Source of the DNA: an uncultured Pelagibacteraceae bacterium
Lineage (GTDB): Bacteria; Pseudomonadota; Alphaproteobacteria; Pelagibacterales; Pelagibacteraceae
Direction of reading: 5' to 3'
DNA: 64,000 nucleotides
Assembly: GCA_902586485.1 (NCBI GenBank)
Contig: CACIHO010000002.1
Span: 122,871-186,870, forward strand
Shown: positions 57,643-64,000 of the stretch, piece after piece
Layout of the letters: the number at the start of each line of letters is the position of its first letter
Position numbering within the stretch: position 1 is the stretch's first letter
The notes under the pieces: model-generated
Seen by the model: the letters and a program-made list of their open reading frames with translations, nothing else
Told to the model about the DNA's origin: nothing
Databases searched by the model: none
Program-made: the position numbers and the translations under genes

Positions 57643-60417
57643 ATGAATAAAATTCAAAAAACAGATCATTTTTATTTGGTTGATGGCTCTGGTTATATTT
57701 TTAGAGCTTATTATGCTTTGCCTCCATTAAGCAGAAAAAGTGATGGTCTTCCAACAGGTGCTGTAAGTGGTTTTTGCAGTATGTTATTTAAATTATTAGA
57801 AGATTCAAAATCCAATCAAAACTTGCAAAAACCAACACATTTTGCAGTAATATTCGACTCAGCAAGAAAAACTTTCAGAAATGAAATTTATAGTGATTAT
57901 AAAGCTAATAGATCTGAGGCGCCTGACGATTTAGCTCCACAATTTGAATATATAAGAAAATCAGTCCTGGCATTTAATTTGCCATCTGTGGATCTTCCTA
58001 ATTACGAAGCAGATGATTTAATAGCTACATATGTTGATCAAATTCTTAAAAAGGGTGCAAAGGTTACAATTGTTTCATCAGATAAAGATTTAATGCAACT
58101 TTACAAAAAAGGGGTTCGAATTTTTGACCCTATGAAAAATAAATTTATAACTGATGATGATGTTTTAAAAAAGTTTGGAGTAGATGCTTCAAAAGTTATT
58201 GATGTACAATCTTTAGCAGGAGATAGTAGTGACAATGTTCCTGGTGTTCCGGGGATAGGTGTTAAGACAGCCGCAGAGCTAATTAACAAATATGGTACTT
58301 TAGAAAACTTACTAAAATCTGCTCATGAGATTAAGCAAAATAAAAGAAGAGAAACATTAATTGAGAACAAGGATAAAGCATTAATAAGTAAAAAACTAGT
58401 AACACTAGATCATAACTCTCCTGTTGATATGGAGTTAAGTGAATTTAAATTGCAAAATATAGATAAAGATAAATTATATAAATTTTTAAGAGAAATGGAA
58501 TTCAATAGGTTGTTAAGCTCTGCAATTTCTGCTTATGGAGAACCTGAACTAGAAAGTAATAAGATTGAAACTAAAAATCTAGAAAAACAACAAACGGTAA
58601 ATAATAAAAATTACTATTTAATTAATAGCTTAGATGAAATTGATAAATGGATAGAGGAGGCAGAAGAGGTTGGTGAAGTCGCTGTAGATACGGAAACCAC
58701 TTCATTAGATCCTCACCAAGCAGATTTAGTAGGTATTTCTCTTTGCTCTAAAATTGGAAAAGCATGTTACATACCAGTTGGTCATAAGTCACCCAAGTGT
58801 CTTAAAAAAGAAGCAGTAATTAAAAAATTAAAAAAAATATTAGAAGATCCTAGTATTAAAAAAATAGGTCAAAATATAAAATTTGATTTTATCGTATTTT
58901 ATAAGTGTGGAATAAAACTTTCATCAATGGAAGATACAATGCTGATGTCTTATGTTTTAGATGCTGGAAAAAATAGACATAATATGGATACTTTATCAGA
59001 AATTCATTTGGGACATAAAACTATTTCTTTTAAAGAGATGGTAGGCACAGGTAAGAAAGAAATTAATTTTAGTGAAGTAGAATTAGATAAAGCAAAAGAT
59101 TACGCTGCTGAAGATGCTGATGTTACTTTTAGATTATACAAGAAATTTGTCAAAAATTTAAAATCAGAGAAAATGATCAATATTTATGAAATTTTTGAAA
59201 AGCCATTAATTAAAATTCTTGCATTTATGGAAATAGAAGGAGTTGAAATTGACAGTAAGTTTTTAAAATCTCTTTCATCCAAATTTGAAAAAAAAATCCA
59301 AAAACTTGAAAAAGAAGTATTTAAAATTTCTAAAAAAGAGTTCAATATCGCATCTCCAAAGCAATTAGGTGAAATAATTTATAATGACTTGAAAATAGCA
59401 GGTTTAAAGAAAACTAAAAAAGGAAGTTTTGCAACAAGTGCAAGTGTTTTGGAGGATTTAGCTTTTAAAGGTCATGAGTTTCCAAAATTAATTTTAGACT
59501 GGAGACAAGTTTCAAAATTAAAAAATACTTATTCAGATGCTTTACCTGAACATTTAAACCCAAATACAAAAAGAGTTCACACTTCGTTTTTGCTGGCTGC
59601 TACAACGACTGGAAGACTAGCATCTAGTGATCCCAACTTACAAAACATACCAATTAAATCAGAAGACGGAAAAGATATAAGAAAAGCTTTCACTGCAAAA
59701 AAAGGGCACCTATTAATTTCTGCGGATTACAATCAAATTGAGATGAGAATTTTAGCAGACCTGGCAGATGTAAAAGAACTGAAAAAAGCTTTTAAAAATA
59801 AAGAAGATATTCACTCTTTAACAGCTAGCCAAATATTTAATATTGATATCAAAAAAGTTAATCAAGATCACAGACGAAAGGCTAAGGCTATTAATTTTGG
59901 AATTATTTATGGAATTTCGCAATATGGATTAGCTAAGCAAATAAATGTTTCTAACTATGAAGCAGAGGAATTTTTGAATTCATATTTTGCTAAGTTTCCA
60001 GAAATTAAAGTTTACATGGATAATACAATTAAATTTTGTAGGAAAAGTGGATATGTTAACAATATTTTTGGACGAAGATCTCATTTTAATGGAATAAATG
60101 ACAAAAACTTTAATGTCAGAAATTTTCAAGAACGTGCTGCAATTAATGCACCCATTCAAGGTTCTGCTTCTGAAGTAATGAGATTAGCTATGATAAGATT
60201 AGATAAGAAATTATCAGAGGAAAAAAATTCTAATTCAAAAATGCTCTTGCAAATTCATGATGAATTAATTTTTGAAATTCCAAAAAAAGATGAAAAGGTA
60301 ATGATTAAATTAATTGAGAGAGAAATGACCAGTGTAGCTCAGAGTGATTATCATTCTTTTTCAACTCCTTTAACAGTTGATATTAATGTTGGAGATAATT
60401 GGGGCATGTTACATTAA
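57643..60417 (+). CDS. polA: DNA polymerase I
   Basis: 5' nuclease domain, VDTETTSLDPHQADLVGISL 3'-5' exonuclease, ATTTGRLASSDPNLQNIPI, QIHDELIFEIP. Confidence 0.98.
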   Translation: MNKIQKTDHFYLVDGSGYIFRAYYALPPLSRKSDGLPTGAVSGFCSMLFKLLEDSKSNQNLQKPTHFAVIFDSARKTFRNEIYSDYKANRSEAPDDLAPQFEYIRKSVLAFNLPSVDLPNYEADDLIATYVDQILKKGAKVTIVSSDKDLMQLYKKGVRIFDPMKNKFITDDDVLKKFGVDASKVIDVQSLAGDSSDNVPGVPGIGVKTAAELINKYGTLENLLKSAHEIKQNKRRETLIENKDKALISKKLVTLDHNSPVDMELSEFKLQNIDKDKLYKFLREMEFNRLLSSAISAYGEPELESNKIETKNLEKQQTVNNKNYYLINSLDEIDKWIEEAEEVGEVAVDTETTSLDPHQADLVGISLCSKIGKACYIPVGHKSPKCLKKEAVIKKLKKILEDPSIKKIGQNIKFDFIVFYKCGIKLSSMEDTMLMSYVLDAGKNRHNMDTLSEIHLGHKTISFKEMVGTGKKEINFSEVELDKAKDYAAEDADVTFRLYKKFVKNLKSEKMINIYEIFEKPLIKILAFMEIEGVEIDSKFLKSLSSKFEKKIQKLEKEVFKISKKEFNIASPKQLGEIIYNDLKIAGLKKTKKGSFATSASVLEDLAFKGHEFPKLILDWRQVSKLKNTYSDALPEHLNPNTKRVHTSFLLAATTTGRLASSDPNLQNIPIKSEDGKDIRKAFTAKKGHLLISADYNQIEMRILADLADVKELKKAFKNKEDIHSLTASQIFNIDIKKVNQDHRRKAKAINFGIIYGISQYGLAKQINVSNYEAEEFLNSYFAKFPEIKVYMDNTIKFCRKSGYVNNIFGRRSHFNGINDKNFNVRNFQERAAINAPIQGSASEVMRLAMIRLDKKLSEEKNSNSKMLLQIHDELIFEIPKKDEKVMIKLIEREMTSVAQSDYHSFSTPLTVDINVGDNWGMLH

Positions 60418-60467
60418 ATTTATAACATTGCCCAAATTAGGACAATTTAGTATTTTTAAACTACTTT

Positions 60468-61175
60468 ATGCAAAAACAAACAATAGCTTTAATTGATGAC
60501 GATAGAAATATTTTAACAAGTTTGAGTATCGCATTGGAAAAAGAGGGTTTTAAAGTTCAAACATATATTGATGGTGAAAGTGCATTAATCGGTTTAACCA
60601 GAATGCCACCTGACTTAGCAGTCATAGACATAAAGATGCCTAAGATGGATGGAGAAGAATTACTAAAAAAACTTCGAAAAAAAACTTCCTTACCAGTAAT
60701 TTTTTTAACATCTAAAGATGATGAAATTGATGAGTTGTTAGGTCTAAAGCTGGGCGCAGATGATTTTGTAAAAAAATCAGGAGGTTTTTCTATAAAAGTC
60801 TTGATTGAAAGAATTAGAGTGCAGTTAAGAAAAAAAGATACAAATAATATTCTAGAGGAAAATAAAAGCTTGATATCTCATGGAAGATTAAAATTAGATC
60901 CATCACAACTCGAGTGTGAATGGAATGGAAAACAGTTGCCTGATAAATTGACGACAACTGAGTTTTTAATTGTTAAAGAATTAGCAAAGAGGCCTGGTAT
61001 AATTAAAGAAAGAGCTCAGCTTATGGATATAGCTTACCGAGAGGATACAGATATTGAGGATAGAACTATTGATAGTCACGTAAAACGAATTAGAAAAAAA
61101 TTTAAAAAAGTAGATCCTGATTTTTCAGCTATTGAAACTAGGTATGGTAGTGGATATAGATGGAATGTTAGCTAA
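60468..61175 (+). CDS. chvI: Response regulator, ChvI-like (OmpR family)
   Basis: IALIDDDRNILTSLSIALEKEGFKVQTYIDGESAL, winged-helix DRTIDSHVKRIRKKFKKVDPDFSAIETRYGSGYRW. Confidence 0.88.
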   Translation: MQKQTIALIDDDRNILTSLSIALEKEGFKVQTYIDGESALIGLTRMPPDLAVIDIKMPKMDGEELLKKLRKKTSLPVIFLTSKDDEIDELLGLKLGADDFVKKSGGFSIKVLIERIRVQLRKKDTNNILEENKSLISHGRLKLDPSQLECEWNGKQLPDKLTTTEFLIVKELAKRPGIIKERAQLMDIAYREDTDIEDRTIDSHVKRIRKKFKKVDPDFSAIETRYGSGYRWNVS

Positions 61176-62716
61176 TGTTTAGTAAATACTTAAAAACTCT
61201 CTCTATATTAAAAAAATTTTTATTTATAAATTTTGTAATTTTTACAATTATTGGACTATTTACATTCACATATCTAAATAATATTCAGCCAAGTTTAATA
61301 AAAAAAAAATCTCAAAATCACACAAACATTATTAACAACACTATTGACAATATTTTAAGGCTAGATGTAAAATTCCAATCTGACGATATTAGAAGATTTT
61401 TATTTTCTACAAGGTTTATTTTTCAGAATTTAGATAGAGTAATTTTTTTTGATGATCAACTTAACCTTATTGGAGACACTGATACTTTAGATCTTGATCC
61501 AAGATCATTCTCTACAAGACTTGATAAAATTGAATTTGAACGTTTAGATAATGAGGAAACAGAAAAAATTATTGAGGAAAAAAATATAACAATTGATGAA
61601 AAAAAACCTGTTTCATTCAAAGATGTATTGAAAAATTATTCTAGTTCTGAAAATTTAGGAGCTACTTACACATTTACTCAAGAAGATTTTAATCAATTTA
61701 ATGTAACAACAATTAAGAATGTTACAAAGAATGAAATTAATCTTGGTTATGTAGCAATAACCGAAAATGCTAATGAAATAAAGACAGCGATAGATGAGAG
61801 AAAAGCATTTGTAATAAGAACAGCTATATCTGTAGGATTTGTAATATTAATTTTTTCTTTTGTTTTAAGTAGATATTTTATTAAACCAATACAAAATCTC
61901 GTGGGATATACAATTCGTATCAAAGAAAAAAGTCAAATTAAACCAGGTATTGAAAATTTGAAAAAAAGAAATGACGAATTAGGACTTTTATCTAATTCTT
62001 TAGAGGATATGACAAATGAGCTTCAAAAAAGAGTTACACATGCAGAAAACTTTTCGACAGATTTAGTTCATGAAATTAGAAATCCATTAGCATCTTTAAA
62101 AAGTGCATCAGAAATTTTACAAGACACAAATGATAGCGAACAAAGAAATAGATTATTGAATATACTTAGTCATGATGTTCAAAGAATAGAAAGATTAATT
62201 ACTGATTATTCGCAAATGTTAAAGGATGAAGTTGCTTTAAGTAAAGAAAAAATGAAAAAAATTGATATTGAACCTATCATTCAATCAGTTGTTGATGATT
62301 ATAACAATATTCATCAAGTGAAAAAAGGAATAAAAATTGAATATAAAAATGATGGAAAAGATAAATATTTAATAAATGGTATAGAAAACAGAATTGAACA
62401 AATCATTGCAAATTTATTAGACAATTCAATATCATTTAGTAAAGATGGTGCTAATGTTTTCGTTGATGTTTCTATTAATGGAAAAAATCAAATATCAATA
62501 AAAATTATTGATGAGGGACAAGGATTTAAAGAAAAAGACACATCAAGAATATTTAAAAGATTTTATAGTAATAGACCTGAAAAATTTGGAGAACACTCAG
62601 GTCTAGGTTTAAATATAGTAAAAAACTTAGTTGAACTCCACGATGGTGAAATTGTAGCATCTAATCGGTCTGATAAAGAAGGAGCAATGATAGAGATAAG
62701 ATTTCCCAATGTTTAA
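61175..62716 (+). CDS. chvG: Sensor histidine kinase, ChvG-like
   Basis: Two TM segments, HAMP, LVHEIRNPLASLKSASEIL, N-box LLDNSISFS, GLGLNIVKNLVELHDG. Confidence 0.88.
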   Translation: MFSKYLKTLSILKKFLFINFVIFTIIGLFTFTYLNNIQPSLIKKKSQNHTNIINNTIDNILRLDVKFQSDDIRRFLFSTRFIFQNLDRVIFFDDQLNLIGDTDTLDLDPRSFSTRLDKIEFERLDNEETEKIIEEKNITIDEKKPVSFKDVLKNYSSSENLGATYTFTQEDFNQFNVTTIKNVTKNEINLGYVAITENANEIKTAIDERKAFVIRTAISVGFVILIFSFVLSRYFIKPIQNLVGYTIRIKEKSQIKPGIENLKKRNDELGLLSNSLEDMTNELQKRVTHAENFSTDLVHEIRNPLASLKSASEILQDTNDSEQRNRLLNILSHDVQRIERLITDYSQMLKDEVALSKEKMKKIDIEPIIQSVVDDYNNIHQVKKGIKIEYKNDGKDKYLINGIENRIEQIIANLLDNSISFSKDGANVFVDVSINGKNQISIKIIDEGQGFKEKDTSRIFKRFYSNRPEKFGEHSGLGLNIVKNLVELHDGEIVASNRSDKEGAMIEIRFPNV

Positions 62717-62758
62717 TCATATCTTGATAAATAAATACTTAACTGTATAAAGCTTGCC

Positions 62759-64000
62759 ATGGATGATTATAAAGTAAAAGACATCACTCAAGCAGAATTT
62801 GGTAGGAAAGAAATATCAATTGCTGAAAGTGAAATGCCTGGTTTAATGGCATTAAGAGAAGAATATTCTAAGGAAAAACCATTAAAGGGTGCAAGAATTA
62901 TTGGATGTCTACATATGACGATTCAAACAGCTGTATTGATTGAAACTTTAGTTGCATTAGGTGCTGAAGTTCGTTGGTCTTCTTGTAATATTTTTTCAAC
63001 CCAAGATCATGCGGCGGCTGCAATTGCAAAGGCTGAAATTCCTGTTTATGCTTGGAAAGGTGAAACAGAGGAAGAATATTTATGGTGCATTAAACAAACT
63101 ATAATTGGAAAACCAGACTGGAAGCCTAATATGTTATTAGATGATGGTGGAGATTTAACAGCTATCATGCACAATGAATATCAGGACCTAATGAAAGATG
63201 TTAAGGGTGTTTCAGAGGAGACTACTACTGGAATTAAAGCACTTAATAAAATGGAAAAAGATAAATCGCTTTTAGTTCCAGCAATAAATGTAAATGACTC
63301 TGTTACTAAATCAAAATTTGATAATTTATATGGATGTAGAGAAAGTTTAGTAGACGGGATAAGAAGAGCTACTGATGTGATGATGTCTGGAAAAATTGCA
63401 ATTGTAGCTGGTTTTGGAGACGTTGGAAAAGGAAGTGCTGCATCCTTAAGACAAAGTGGTGCTAGAGTTTTAGTTACAGAAGCAGATCCAATTTGTGCTC
63501 TCCAAGCTGCAATGGAAGGTTATGAAGTGGTATTAATGGAGGAAGCTATAAGTAGAGCGGATATCGTTGTAACAGCCACAGGTAACAAAGACATTGTCAC
63601 TGCTGATCATATGAGAGATATGAAGGATAGAGCCATCTTATGTAATATTGGTCACTTTGATAATGAAATACAAGTTGAAGCTCTTAAAAATTATAAGTGG
63701 ACTGAAGTAAAACCTCAAGTACATGAAATAGAGTTACCTAGTGGTAAAAGAATTATTCTTCTGGCTGAGGGAAGATTAGTTAATCTTGGTTGCGCAACTG
63801 GACATCCAAGTTTTGTAATGAGTGCATCATTTACTAATCAAGTTATTGCTCAAATAGAACTTTGGCATAATTATAAAAATTATGAAAATAAAGTTTATGT
63901 ACTTCCAAAACATTTAGATGAAAAAGTAGCAACTTTGCATTTAAAAAAAGTTGGGGCAAAACTAACAAAATTATCAAAAGAGCAAGCAGATTATATAAGC
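62759..64000 (+). CDS. ahcY: Adenosylhomocysteinase, 3' end truncated by window (absent from the ORF track)
   Basis: Translation from ATG 62759 gives [37 protein letters not shown]..., [20 protein letters not shown]; no stop before 64000. Confidence 0.96.
   Translation, partial: MDDYKVKDITQAEFGRKEISIAESEMPGLMALREEYSKEKPLKGARIIGCLHMTIQTAVLIETLVALGAEVRWSSCNIFSTQDHAAAAIAKAEIPVYAWKGETEEEYLWCIKQTIIGKPDWKPNMLLDDGGDLTAIMHNEYQDLMKDVKGVSEETTTGIKALNKMEKDKSLLVPAINVNDSVTKSKFDNLYGCRESLVDGIRRATDVMMSGKIAIVAGFGDVGKGSAASLRQSGARVLVTEADPICALQAAMEGYEVVLMEEAISRADIVVTATGNKDIVTADHMRDMKDRAILCNIGHFDNEIQVEALKNYKWTEVKPQVHEIELPSGKRIILLAEGRLVNLGCATGHPSFVMSASFTNQVIAQIELWHNYKNYENKVYVLPKHLDEKVATLHLKKVGAKLTKLSKEQADYIS

Overview
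AT-rich (about 30% GC by eye), gene-dense 64 kb window. Protein-level recognition places it in the SAR11 clade (Pelagibacterales, Alphaproteobacteria); the DmdA protein closely resembles my recollection of the Pelagibacter enzyme. Nearly all of it is core metabolism and information processing: ffh(partial)-rpsP-trmD-rplS-leuCDB; a DMSP-demethylation cluster (dmdC-dmdB-alpha/beta hydrolase-dmdA); asd-sdhCDAB-mmsA-mdh-sucCDAB-lpd; an acyltransferase; priA; atpHAGDC; a minus-strand block rplU-rpmA-obgE-proB-proA-nadD-rsfS-ctpA-rppH; metX-metW-gloB; hisC-tyrA; an NlpC/P60 protein, an AmpG-like MFS transporter and trkH; class I lysS; pyrD-rpmB-yhhQ; a polyamine operon (ODC, DHS-like, SpeB-like); actR; bioY; polA; chvI-chvG; ahcY (partial, absent from the ORF track). 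No CRISPR array, prophage, transposase, rRNA or tRNA was recognised. The best non-coding signal is a SAM-II riboswitch upstream of metX, followed by an inverted repeat reaching the start codon. Other points: all four convergent gene pairs overlap at their stop codons; a 48-bp tail repeat is shared by rpsP and rplS; several genes expected from alphaproteobacterial synteny are missing (rimM, rlmH, hprK/PTS); an alpha/beta hydrolase sits inside the dmd operon; and a DHS-like polyamine operon is present. I found no clearly new multi-gene system.
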